Below are positions 1 to 5,998 of a stretch of 10,165 nucleotides of DNA, piece by piece; the stretch's first letter is position 1, and the number at the start of each line of letters is the position of its first letter. The notes beneath the pieces are model-generated. The model made no database searches. It saw nothing but the letters and a program-made list of their open reading frames with translations, and was not told the DNA's origin. The stretch spans positions 1 to 10,165 of the forward strand of contig JALVOR010000293.1 of the NCBI GenBank assembly GCA_027026295.1, written 5' to 3'. Both the position numbers and the translations under genes were made by a program. The DNA is from Anaerolineales bacterium (GTDB lineage: Bacteria; Chloroflexota; Anaerolineae; Anaerolineales; DRMV01).

Positions 1-2
1 GT

Positions 3-497
3 GTGGCAACGCATAAATTGACAGTGCCCGGTGCAGTATTGGGCTTTGTTTTGTTTGGCGCGCTCCCTGGCATGGTGCTGGTTGCCATTGGCGTGTTTTT
101 GCTTGTCAAGGGGCGCTCTGAAGCCGAGGCGAAAGCCGAGGCCGATAAGATGCAGCGCCTGCTGGGTATGATCCAAAGCCACGGGCAGGTTTCCCTTGGG
201 CAGGTGATGATTGAAATGAAAGCCAGCCGCGAGGAAATCACCCAGATGATTTACAACATGGTGAGTTTGGGCTTGTTCACCGGCTATATTGATTGGGACA
301 GCATGACCTTTTATGCCAGCGACGCTACGAAAATGGTCAGCAACGTCTGCCCCAACTGCGGCGGCACGCGGGAATTCGTCGGCAAGGGCATCGTGAAGTG
401 CCCCTATTGCGGCGCAACGCTGTTCATTCCCCCTGATGCCCCCAACACGCGGGCGGAACCGAAACCACCGCCGACGAAGATGGAAAAAGCCGAGTGA
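3..497 (+). CDS. Small membrane-anchored protein with C-terminal zinc ribbon, function unknown
   Basis: I do not recognise a named family. The 164-residue product has one hydrophobic segment at about residues 10-35, then a charged Ala/Glu/Lys stretch (36-50). Next comes a helical region (50-105) that reads like a winged-helix or PCI-type fold. A four-cysteine zinc ribbon follows (CPNC at 116-119, CPYC at 133-136), and the tail is Pro/Lys-rich and probably disordered. I infer a single-pass or hairpin membrane anchor carrying a cytoplasmic helix-turn-helix-like and zinc-binding module. Such a layout could sense, recruit or hold other proteins, but nothing identifies a partner. The GTG at position 3 is the first possible start inside the window. 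No ribosome binding site can be judged there, so the true start may lie upstream. The gene is followed directly by a terminator and so closes a transcription unit. Confidence 0.7.
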   Translation: MATHKLTVPGAVLGFVLFGALPGMVLVAIGVFLLVKGRSEAEAKAEADKMQRLLGMIQSHGQVSLGQVMIEMKASREEITQMIYNMVSLGLFTGYIDWDSMTFYASDATKMVSNVCPNCGGTREFVGKGIVKCPYCGATLFIPPDAPNTRAEPKPPPTKMEKAE

Positions 498-505
498 CAT
501 GAAAA

Positions 506-540
506 AGGGCGAGGTGCACAACCTCGCCCTGGTGTTTTTT
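506..540 (+). terminator. Rho-independent terminator, probably bidirectional
   Basis: A perfect 10-bp stem (AGGGCGAGGT / ACCTCGCCCT, 506-515 with 521-530) closes a 5-nt loop. On the plus strand it is followed by GGTG and six T. On the minus strand it is followed at once by five T, the complement of A502-506. It therefore suits both the zinc-ribbon gene ending at 497 and the transaldolase gene whose stop is at 622 on the other strand. Confidence 0.88.
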
Positions 541-621
541 GGGAAAGAGGGCTGTTCGGCTTTTCCGGGATGAAAACTACAGAAGGCGTTACAGAAAACA
601 CCGAAAACGGGAAGCAGGGGG

Positions 622-1728
622 TCAGCCCTGCAGCGCGGCGGCGCGAGCGGTTTCGAGGGCGTCCATCAGTTGCTCAAAGGCGACGACGCATTTCTTTACG
701 CCTTCGTCTTCCAGTTGTTGCATTGCGGTTTCAAGGTCAATGTGTAACTCGGCTAGGTTGGCGAGCATGGTCTGGGCTTCGGCGATGCCCGTGGTGAGGC
801 GCTCGGCGGGGCTTCCGTGGTCGCGGTAGGCTTCTAACGTTTTCAGGGGGATGGTGGTCACGGTTTCGGGCCCGATGAGGGCTTCGATGTATTTCACGTC
901 GCTGTAGGCCGGGTTCTTGGTGCTGGTGCTGGCCCAGAGCAGGCGCTGGGGGCGGGCGCCTTTGGTTTGCAGGGCGCGGAAGCGTTCACTTTGGAAGATT
1001 TCCCGATAAACGGCATAAGCGGCTTTGGCGCTGGCGATGGCGAGTTGCCCTTTCAGGGTTTGGGTGTGTTCGGAGGGGCGCTGGTCGAGCAGGGCGTCCA
1101 TCAGCGTGTCGATGCGGCTGACGAAGAAACTGGCAACGGAAGCGATGCCTTCCAGCGGTAAACCGCGGGCGGCGCGGTCTTCCAGCGCTGCAATGTAAGC
1201 CTCGGCAACGGCACGGTAGCGTTCCACGCTGAACAGCAGGGTGACATTGACGTTTACGCCTTCGGCGAGCAGCGTTTGAATTGCGGGCAAGCCCTCGCGG
1301 GTTGCGGGCACTTTGATCATTGCGTTGGGGCGGTCCAACGCGGTCCAGAGGCGGCGGGCGTCGGTCAGGGTGCCTTCGGTGTCGTAAGCCAGCCGCGGGT
1401 CAACTTCCAGACTAACGAAACCATCGCCGCCGTTGGTGTTTTCATAAGTGGTGTAAAAAATATCGGCGGCGCGACGGACGTCTTCCACCGTCAGCGTGTC
1501 GTAGATTTCTCGGGCGCTTTTGCCTGCTTGGGCAAGGTTTTGGATGGCTTTCGTGTAGTCGTCGCTCTTGGCGATGGCTTGCTCGAAAATCGAAGGGTTG
1601 GAAGTCACGCCCGAAATGCCGTCAGCGTCAATCATGGCGGCGAGGGTGCCGTCTTCCAGAATGCCCCGGCGGATGAAATCCAGCCAGACGCTCTGGCCGA
1701 AGGTCTGGAGTTGTTTGAGAGGGTTCAT
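622..1728 (-). CDS. tal: Transaldolase (long bacterial type)
   Basis: This is a cytoplasmic enzyme of the non-oxidative pentose phosphate pathway. It moves a dihydroxyacetone unit from sedoheptulose 7-phosphate to glyceraldehyde 3-phosphate through a Schiff base. The 368-residue product has the family signatures: WLDF with the conserved Asp (about D17), TSNPSIF (42-48), the active-site stretch NAMIKVPAT with the Schiff-base lysine at K139, NVTLLFS (161-167), and LLWASTSTKNPAYSD (263-277). The length fits the ~360-375-residue class found in actinobacteria, cyanobacteria and Chloroflexota rather than the short ~215-residue type. The ATG is preceded by AGGAG (1740-1736) at 7-nt spacing. The gene stands alone, with no transketolase or glucose-6-phosphate isomerase next to it, and is divergent from the acyltransferase gene. 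No key residue appears lost. Confidence 0.95.
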   Translation of the reverse strand: MNPLKQLQTFGQSVWLDFIRRGILEDGTLAAMIDADGISGVTSNPSIFEQAIAKSDDYTKAIQNLAQAGKSAREIYDTLTVEDVRRAADIFYTTYENTNGGDGFVSLEVDPRLAYDTEGTLTDARRLWTALDRPNAMIKVPATREGLPAIQTLLAEGVNVNVTLLFSVERYRAVAEAYIAALEDRAARGLPLEGIASVASFFVSRIDTLMDALLDQRPSEHTQTLKGQLAIASAKAAYAVYREIFQSERFRALQTKGARPQRLLWASTSTKNPAYSDVKYIEALIGPETVTTIPLKTLEAYRDHGSPAERLTTGIAEAQTMLANLAELHIDLETAMQQLEDEGVKKCVVAFEQLMDALETARAAALQG

Positions 1729-1739
1729 GAAGAGGCTCC

Positions 1740-1768
1740 TGCGGTAGGTTTGTGTTCATTCTACCGCA
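1740..1768. promoter_or_regulatory. Operator-like inverted repeat in the tal/plsC divergent promoter region
   Basis: Perfect 8-bp arms, TGCGGTAG (1740-1747) and CTACCGCA (1761-1768), are separated by 13 bp. The arm centres are 21 bp apart, close to two helical turns, which suits a dimeric DNA-binding protein. The repeat covers the proposed minus-strand -10 (1758-1763) and the proposed plus-strand -35 (1755-1760). One bound protein could therefore affect both genes. It could instead be an RNA hairpin in the tal leader if transcription starts further upstream. Confidence 0.5.
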
Positions 1769-1783
1769 AAACAAAGGTATAAT
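1755..1783 (+). promoter_or_regulatory. Candidate sigma-70-type promoter of the acyltransferase gene
   Basis: A perfect TATAAT is at 1778-1783. Seventeen bp upstream is TTCATT (1755-1760), a weak 3/6 match to the -35 consensus. Transcription would start near 1790, leaving a leader of about 20-25 nt before the ATG at 1813, which includes the Shine-Dalgarno sequence GGAGG at 1802-1806. Confidence 0.55.
1758..1763 (-). promoter_or_regulatory. Candidate -10 box of the transaldolase promoter
   Basis: On the minus strand this reads TAGAAT, a 5/6 match to TATAAT, about 30 nt upstream of the tal start codon. No convincing -35 box is seen 16-18 bp further upstream, so the call is tentative. The site lies inside the inverted repeat at 1740-1768. 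Confidence 0.35.
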
Positions 1784-1812
1784 CGGCACGATTTCACGAT
1801 TGGAGGTTGACC

Positions 1813-2556
1813 ATGCGCGGTTTTGGGTGGCAGATGCTCGATTGGGTTTTTCGTCGTTTTTGGCCGTATCAGGTGCATGGCGTGGAAAATTTACCGCAGC
1901 AAGGCCCTGCGGTGGTGGTCGCCAACCACGCTTCTTACCTCGATGGAGTGCTGCTTTCGGTGGCTGTGCCTGAGCCGCCGCGTTTCATTGTGTGGACGCA
2001 GCAATACGAAGCCGCCTTGCTGGGATGGCTTTACCGCCGTCTGGAGGCCATTCCGGTGGATATGTGGCGGGAAGGTTCGGTGCCCATTGGGCAGGAAGCC
2101 TACCGCACGGCCAAGGAACATTTGGAAAGTGGCGGCGTGTTGGCGGTGTTTCCGGAAGGCGGGCGTACGCCTGATGGCCGTTTTATGTGCTGGCACACGG
2201 GTGCTGCCCGGCTTTCGCTGGCTACCGGTGCACCGATGATACCGATTACCGTCAACGGCATGTACGAAGCCTGGCCGATTTATCAGAGCCGTCCACGGCG
2301 GCGGCCTATTGAGGTGATCGTTCACCCGCCGGTGATGCCCGCAGAATGGCAGAAAATCAGGCCGCGGCGGGTGGGCGCGTTGGCGCTGACGCGGCATGTG
2401 CGCGATGTGGTGGCTTCGGCTTATCGTTTGCCCGCGCCGGAATATGCCCCGCCGCCGCATTGGAAAAGCCCCCATGCTGATATTCCCTGCCCCTTGCGGG
2501 CGTGGAGCGACGCGCAGCCGCCTTACGGTTCTCGTTGGGAAAAAGCAGCAGAATGA
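1813..2556 (+). CDS. plsC: 1-acyl-sn-glycerol-3-phosphate acyltransferase family protein (PlsC-like)
   Basis: This is a lysophospholipid acyltransferase-family enzyme expected at the cytoplasmic membrane face. The family transfers an acyl chain to lysophosphatidic acid to make phosphatidic acid. The catalytic HX4D motif is NHASYLD (H39, D44), and the substrate-binding FPEGGR follows at 113-118. A PMIPITVNG block at 141-149 matches the family's last conserved motif. At 247 residues the length is typical. I chose the ATG at 1813 because GGAGG (1802-1806) sits 6 nt upstream; an in-frame TTG at 1807 falls next to that site and is unlikely. The last ~40 residues are rich in Pro and Trp and outside the core fold. 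The exact acceptor (lysophosphatidate or another alcohol) cannot be read from sequence, so plsC is a family-level symbol. Confidence 0.87.
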   Translation: MRGFGWQMLDWVFRRFWPYQVHGVENLPQQGPAVVVANHASYLDGVLLSVAVPEPPRFIVWTQQYEAALLGWLYRRLEAIPVDMWREGSVPIGQEAYRTAKEHLESGGVLAVFPEGGRTPDGRFMCWHTGAARLSLATGAPMIPITVNGMYEAWPIYQSRPRRRPIEVIVHPPVMPAEWQKIRPRRVGALALTRHVRDVVASAYRLPAPEYAPPPHWKSPHADIPCPLRAWSDAQPPYGSRWEKAAE

Positions 2557-2565
2557 AGTGTTCGG

Positions 2566-2597
2566 GGTGCGGGAAATCTCCCGTGCCTTGCTTTTTT
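2566..2597 (+). terminator. Rho-independent terminator after the acyltransferase gene
   Basis: GGTGCGGGA (2566-2574) pairs with TCCCGTGCC (2579-2587) across a 4-nt loop. This gives nine base pairs including two G-U wobbles, followed by TTGC and six T. It begins 9 nt after the plsC stop and touches the final codon of the converging FAH-family gene. The minus-strand side has no T-tract, so it is probably not a terminator for that gene. Confidence 0.7.
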
Positions 2598-3372
2598 ATT
2601 TGGGCGTTTCGGCTTTCACCGGGTTAGTGAGGGTACCCAGCCTGTCGATTTCCACTTCGACCACATCGCCATCGTGCAGCGGGCTGACGCCTGACGGGGT
2701 GCCGGTGAGGATGAGGTCGCCGGGTTCCAGCGTCATGATCGAAGAGATGAAGGCAATGAGTTGCGGGATGCGGAAAATCATTTCGCGGGTGGAACCCATC
2801 TGGCGGGTATCGCCGTTGACGCGGCAGGTAACGAGCGCATCGGCAGGGTCGAAGTTGGTGTCAATCCACGGCCCCACGGGGCAGAAGGTGTCGAAGCCTT
2901 TGCCGCGTGTCCATTGTCCATCGCGGCGTTGCAGGTCGCGGGCGGTGACGTCGTTGGCGATGGTGTAGCCGAGGATGTAATCGGTGGCTGCTTCAGGGGA
3001 AATCCAGCGCCCGCGCTTGCCGATGACCACGGCCAGTTCGGCCTCGTGTTCCACCTGCTGCGATTGCGGGGGCAGGATGATGGCGTCGCCGGGGCCGATG
3101 AGGGCTGAAGGCGGCTTGAGGAAGATGAGAGGGATTTCCGGCACCGGGGCGTTGTGTTCGGCGGCGTGGGCGGCGTAGTTCCGGCCAACGCAGATGATTT
3201 TGGAAGGTGTGGTGGGCGGCAGCAGGCGGACGGTTTCCAGGGGAATGGAAGGCTCTTCGCGTTGCCGCTCACCGAAAGGTGCGCCATGCACGATGCCGAT
3301 TTCCGTGCCGTCGTTTTCCAGCCAGCCGTAGCGGGGCGGTTCGTTGTTGTGCTGATAGCGAATCCAGCGCAT
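2596..3372 (-). CDS. Fumarylacetoacetate hydrolase (FAH) family protein
   Basis: This is a metal-dependent enzyme of the FAH superfamily, which includes acylpyruvate hydrolases, oxaloacetate decarboxylases/tautomerases and the homoprotocatechuate-pathway isomerase/decarboxylases. The 258-residue product has a small N-terminal domain (1-~55) and then the catalytic fold. CVGRNYAAHAAE (61-72) opens that fold. HEAEL supplies the likely metal ligands E110 and E112, and NDVTARD (140-146) the third, D141. KGFDTFCPVGP (158-168) and ILTGTPSGV (221-229) line the active site. The ATG has AAGGAG (3384-3379) at 6-nt spacing. No degradation-pathway gene is adjacent, so substrate and reaction cannot be set; a HpcE or FAHD1-like annotation would be a guess. 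The gene is transcribed alone, convergent with plsC and divergent from the tad cluster. Confidence 0.9.
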   Translation of the reverse strand: MRWIRYQHNNEPPRYGWLENDGTEIGIVHGAPFGERQREEPSIPLETVRLLPPTTPSKIICVGRNYAAHAAEHNAPVPEIPLIFLKPPSALIGPGDAIILPPQSQQVEHEAELAVVIGKRGRWISPEAATDYILGYTIANDVTARDLQRRDGQWTRGKGFDTFCPVGPWIDTNFDPADALVTCRVNGDTRQMGSTREMIFRIPQLIAFISSIMTLEPGDLILTGTPSGVSPLHDGDVVEVEIDRLGTLTNPVKAETPK

Positions 3373-3402
3373 GGTACGCTCCTTGCGGGAGAAGTTGGCG
3401 CC

Positions 3403-3431
3403 ATTATAGCACGATGGTGGGGTACGTTGAA
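3403..3431 (-). promoter_or_regulatory. Candidate promoter of the FAH-family gene
   Basis: On the minus strand a perfect TATAAT lies at 3408-3403. Seventeen bp upstream is TTCAAC (3431-3426), a 3/6 match to the -35 consensus. The start codon is about 30 nt downstream of the -10 box, leaving room for the AAGGAG site. The -35 lies within a small inverted repeat (3425-3442). Confidence 0.5.
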
Positions 3432-3442
3432 ATTATGCAACG
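3425..3442. repeat. Short inverted repeat overlapping the FAH-gene -35 region
   Basis: CGTTG (3425-3429) and CAACG (3438-3442) flank an AT-rich 8-bp centre, forming an 18-bp imperfect palindrome. It overlaps the proposed minus-strand -35. It could be an operator for the FAH-family gene or the divergent tad cluster, but 5-bp arms are short enough to arise by chance. Confidence 0.25.
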
Positions 3443-3490
3443 GTGTTGATATGGATGATAGTAGCAAAAAAAGACAGGATGGGGTAAACT

Positions 3491-3496
3491 TATAAT
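3491..3496 (+). promoter_or_regulatory. Candidate -10 box for the tad cluster
   Basis: A perfect TATAAT lies in the only clearly AT-rich stretch of the region, about 70 nt upstream of the cpaB start codon. No TTGACA-like hexamer is found at 16-18 bp; that position is occupied by an A-tract (3465-3472). The promoter may be activator-dependent or mis-assigned. A second weaker candidate, GATAAT, is at 3512-3517. The resulting leader would be about 60 nt long. Confidence 0.4.
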
Positions 3497-3565
3497 ATCT
3501 GTGCAGGTCAGGATAATTTGATAAAAGCAAATTAATGGCCTTTGAGACCTTTAAGGAGGCAAAGG

Positions 3566-4729
3566 ATGAAGATTGGCCGAATTCTGATTCTCTTGGCATT
3601 GATATTGGTGTTGGGGGTGGGGGCTGCCTTTCTGTGGCTTCGGAAGCAGTCGGCTCCCTCAGGTGGGGAAGCCGGCGGTGGGCCGTCTGCTGCCGAGCAA
3701 GCGCCGCAAGATATGTTGTCGGTGGTGATCGCGGCGCAACCCATCCGCCGCGGCACGCGGATTACCGATGACCTTTTGGCAGTGGTTGATCTGCCGACCG
3801 ACCGGGTCATCGCGACCCAACTGACCGACCCCAAGCAGGCCATTGGCAAGTTGGCGGTGCGCGATCTGGCGCAAGGCATGTTTTTGACCCAGGCCGATGT
3901 TGCCGAAAAACTTGCCGTGAGTTCCGAAGGCTCGTTGGCTTCGTTGCAGATCCCGCCGGGGTACGTGGCGATTTCGATTCCCATGTCTCGTTTGAGTGGC
4001 GTGGCCTACGGTTTGCGACCGGGTGACCATGTCGCTGTGCTCGCTTCTTTCCCCTTTGTAGATGTTGACCAGGAATACCAGAGCGTGCTGCCGAACAAGG
4101 TCGCCGTGGTTTCGCCGCCGCAATTGACCGAGAACGGGCAGACGCTGACGGCGGGCGTGACGTCCGGCGATGCGCCTGTGGGGCGCAGCCTGACCGATGA
4201 CGAATTGGGTTTGCCGCTTTATGTTGTTCCTTCGGAAGCCCAGCGGGCGCGATTGGTCAGCCAGATGCTGATCAAAGACGCGGTGGTGTTGTATGTGGGC
4301 ACCTTCCCGTTGGCCGATCAGGAGATGAAACCGTCTCAACAGGCGAACGAGACGCAAGAAAACGCCCCTGAAGGGCAACAGCAGCAACAGCAACAGCAGC
4401 AGCCGCCGCAATATCAAGAGCAGTCGCAGCAACAGCAGCAGGCTGTGTCGACGGCACAAGCCCCGCCGGATATCGTGACTTTGGTCGTTTCACCCCAAGA
4501 AGCGGTCACTTTGAAATACCTGGTGGATCGTCAGGTTGCGATGACGTTGGCTTTGCGCGCTGGCGGCGATTCTACGGAGATTTCCGCCGATGCTGTGACG
4601 CTTTCGTACGTCCTGGACACTTATGGCGTGGTTGTGCCTGCAAAACTGCCGTATGACATCAATCCTGCTTTGGAGAAGGTGATTCCTCCGACTTTGCAGA
4701 ATGACACCATTGTTACGCCTCCCCAGTAA
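3566..4729 (+). CDS. cpaB: Tad pilus assembly protein CpaB/RcpC with glutamine-rich insert
   Basis: CpaB/RcpC proteins are membrane-anchored periplasmic or extracytoplasmic components of Tad (Flp) pilus machines. The 387-residue product starts with an uncleaved-looking signal anchor (residues 5-25) and a Gly/Pro/Ala linker (28-48). The SAF domain follows, beginning VVIAAQPIRRGTRI (53-66), and continues with DLPTDRVI and the RPGDHVAVL turn (151-159) of the RcpC-type beta domain. The Gln-rich stretch at 255-298 interrupts this region before the terminal domain resumes at IVTLVVSPQEAVTL (303-316). I chose the ATG at 3566 because AAGGAGG (3553-3559) lies 6 nt before it; the upstream in-frame TTG would sit ahead of this site. 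It is the first gene of the cluster, 25 bp before cpaE. In diderms its partner is the outer-membrane secretin, which is not present here. Confidence 0.92.
   Translation: MKIGRILILLALILVLGVGAAFLWLRKQSAPSGGEAGGGPSAAEQAPQDMLSVVIAAQPIRRGTRITDDLLAVVDLPTDRVIATQLTDPKQAIGKLAVRDLAQGMFLTQADVAEKLAVSSEGSLASLQIPPGYVAISIPMSRLSGVAYGLRPGDHVAVLASFPFVDVDQEYQSVLPNKVAVVSPPQLTENGQTLTAGVTSGDAPVGRSLTDDELGLPLYVVPSEAQRARLVSQMLIKDAVVLYVGTFPLADQEMKPSQQANETQENAPEGQQQQQQQQQPPQYQEQSQQQQQAVSTAQAPPDIVTLVVSPQEAVTLKYLVDRQVAMTLALRAGGDSTEISADAVTLSYVLDTYGVVVPAKLPYDINPALEKVIPPTLQNDTIVTPPQ
4376..4441 (+). repeat. CAG/CAA glutamine-codon repeat inside cpaB
   Basis: Two near-pure runs of CAA and CAG codons (nine Gln at residues 271-279, five at 288-292) flank a short PPQYQEQS spacer. 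The mixed codons make it a slightly interrupted trinucleotide repeat. It encodes a flexible linker between CpaB segments and may vary in length between strains. Every change of a whole repeat unit keeps the reading frame. Confidence 0.8.
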
Positions 4730-4754
4730 TTTGCAGTGATGTGAGGAATTTGGC

Positions 4755-5978
4755 ATGGTAGAAACAGACCGCATTACCGTTATGGTCGTGGATGATATCC
4801 CGGAAACGCGAGAGAACATCAAGCGATTGTTGCAGTTTGAGAAAAACATCGAGGTTGTGGGCACGGCTGGTAGCGGCAAAGAAGCGATAGCCCAGGCGGA
4901 AAAACTTGAGCCGGATGTTGTCATCATGGATGTCAACATGCCGGATATGGATGGCATCACGGCGACGGAGATGATCCGCCAAAGGGTGCCGTTCGTGCAA
5001 GTGGTTATCCTCACCGTGCAGGATGACCCCAATTACATGCGCCGCGCCATGTTGGCTGGCGCGCGGGATTTTCTCACGAAGCCGCCGAGCATCGACGAAC
5101 TTACAGCGGCTGTGCAGCGCGCAGCCAGGCTGGCTAAGGAAGAACGCAGCCGGCTGGGCAGCATTGCCGTTGGCGGCGGGGCTGCGTCTGCGGCTGTCTC
5201 CGCTGGTGGGCATGGTTCTTTTGGAAAGGTCATTACCTTTTACACCCCCAAAGGCGGGTTGGGGAATACCACACTGGCCGTCAATCTGGCCGTGGCGCTC
5301 AATACCGCTGATACGCCGGTGGTTATTGTCGATGGCAAGATGCAGTACGGTGATGTGGTGTTGCTGCTGAACGAACACGGTAAGCACGATATTCTTGATC
5401 TGGTGCCGCGTGTTGACGATTTAGATATGGAGGTTTTGGAAAGCGTTTTGATCACCCATGAGGACAGTGGTGTGAAAATCGTGGCTTCCCCCACCCGGCT
5501 GGAAGATGCGGGGCAGATCAACGGAGAGCAGTTTGGGAAACTCCTACGCTTTTTGAAGACCATGTTTGAATATATCATTGTGGATACTGCTTCGACCCTC
5601 GACGACGTGACGCTGGCAGCACTGGATGCAAGTGATCTGGTCGTCTCGCTGGTGGGGCAAGATATCCCCTCGATTAAAGATGCCCGATTGTTTTTGGATT
5701 GGTTGCGCTCATTGGAGGTGCCGGCAGAGCACATTTTCCTGGTCATGAACCGTTATGACAAACGCATCGGCATCACGCCGGAGCGGGTGGGCGAAAGTTT
5801 CCGACATCCGGTAGGGCTGGCGGTTCCCGAAGATTTCCGGCACGTTCTGCCGGCGGTCAACAAGGGGAAGCCCGTGTTACAGGCCGATCGTAGCGCGCCG
5901 ATTTCTCGCGGCGTCGTGAAAATGGCGGAAATGATACGCCGTCGGCTGGTGGAACTGGAATCCGAGTCGGAAGCATGA
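4755..5978 (+). CDS. cpaE: CpaE/TadZ-like receiver-ATPase for Tad pilus localisation
   Basis: TadZ/CpaE proteins are ParA/MinD-superfamily ATPases that place the Tad machine in the cell, usually at a pole. The 407-residue product has an N-terminal response-regulator receiver (about 6-125) with all expected residues: acidic pair D13/D14, phospho-acceptor D59 in IMDVNMPDMDG, T87 and K109. A Gly/Ala-rich linker (135-157) leads to the ATPase domain (158-400). Its deviant Walker A is YTPKGGLGNTTLAVNLA. The signature lysine K166 is kept, but the usual P-loop lysine is N171. The Walker A' position reads VDGKMQYGD, and Walker B is YIIVDTAS (D277). The start ATG has TGAGGA 7 nt upstream. It lies 20 bp before cpaF. 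An intact receiver suggests possible control by phosphorylation, but no histidine kinase is in the window. Confidence 0.92.
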   Translation: MVETDRITVMVVDDIPETRENIKRLLQFEKNIEVVGTAGSGKEAIAQAEKLEPDVVIMDVNMPDMDGITATEMIRQRVPFVQVVILTVQDDPNYMRRAMLAGARDFLTKPPSIDELTAAVQRAARLAKEERSRLGSIAVGGGAASAAVSAGGHGSFGKVITFYTPKGGLGNTTLAVNLAVALNTADTPVVIVDGKMQYGDVVLLLNEHGKHDILDLVPRVDDLDMEVLESVLITHEDSGVKIVASPTRLEDAGQINGEQFGKLLRFLKTMFEYIIVDTASTLDDVTLAALDASDLVVSLVGQDIPSIKDARLFLDWLRSLEVPAEHIFLVMNRYDKRIGITPERVGESFRHPVGLAVPEDFRHVLPAVNKGKPVLQADRSAPISRGVVKMAEMIRRRLVELESESEA

Positions 5979-5998
5979 GTTAGGCAGAGGAGAACAGC

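Noticed and set aside
541..621. The gap between the terminator and the transaldolase stop, checked for a small RNA or gene
   Set aside because: No promoter, stable hairpin with T-tract, or ribosome-site-preceded frame was seen.
1891..2475. A 194-codon antisense open frame in plsC
   Set aside because: Its Arg/His-rich composition has no motif, and the plus strand encodes intact acyltransferase motifs over the same span.
3451..3495. A 14-codon open frame (MDDSSKKRQDGVNL) upstream of cpaB, considered as a leader peptide
   Set aside because: It has no ribosome binding site and ends at the candidate -10 box, so it would lie upstream of the expected transcript.
2778..3599. A minus-strand open frame of 273 codons over the FAH-family gene
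   Set aside because: It lies in another frame of the same strand as a clear FAH-family gene, and its product is a Ser/Pro/Thr-rich low-complexity sequence.
4376..4441. The CAG/CAA repeat considered as a CRISPR or intergenic tandem array
   Set aside because: The period is three bases, it stays in the cpaB frame and it encodes glutamines; there are no spacers.
3659..4459. A 266-codon antisense open frame in cpaB that starts with long leucine runs
   Set aside because: The leucine runs are simply the complement of the CAG/CAA glutamine repeat, and the rest is Arg/His-rich with no known motif.
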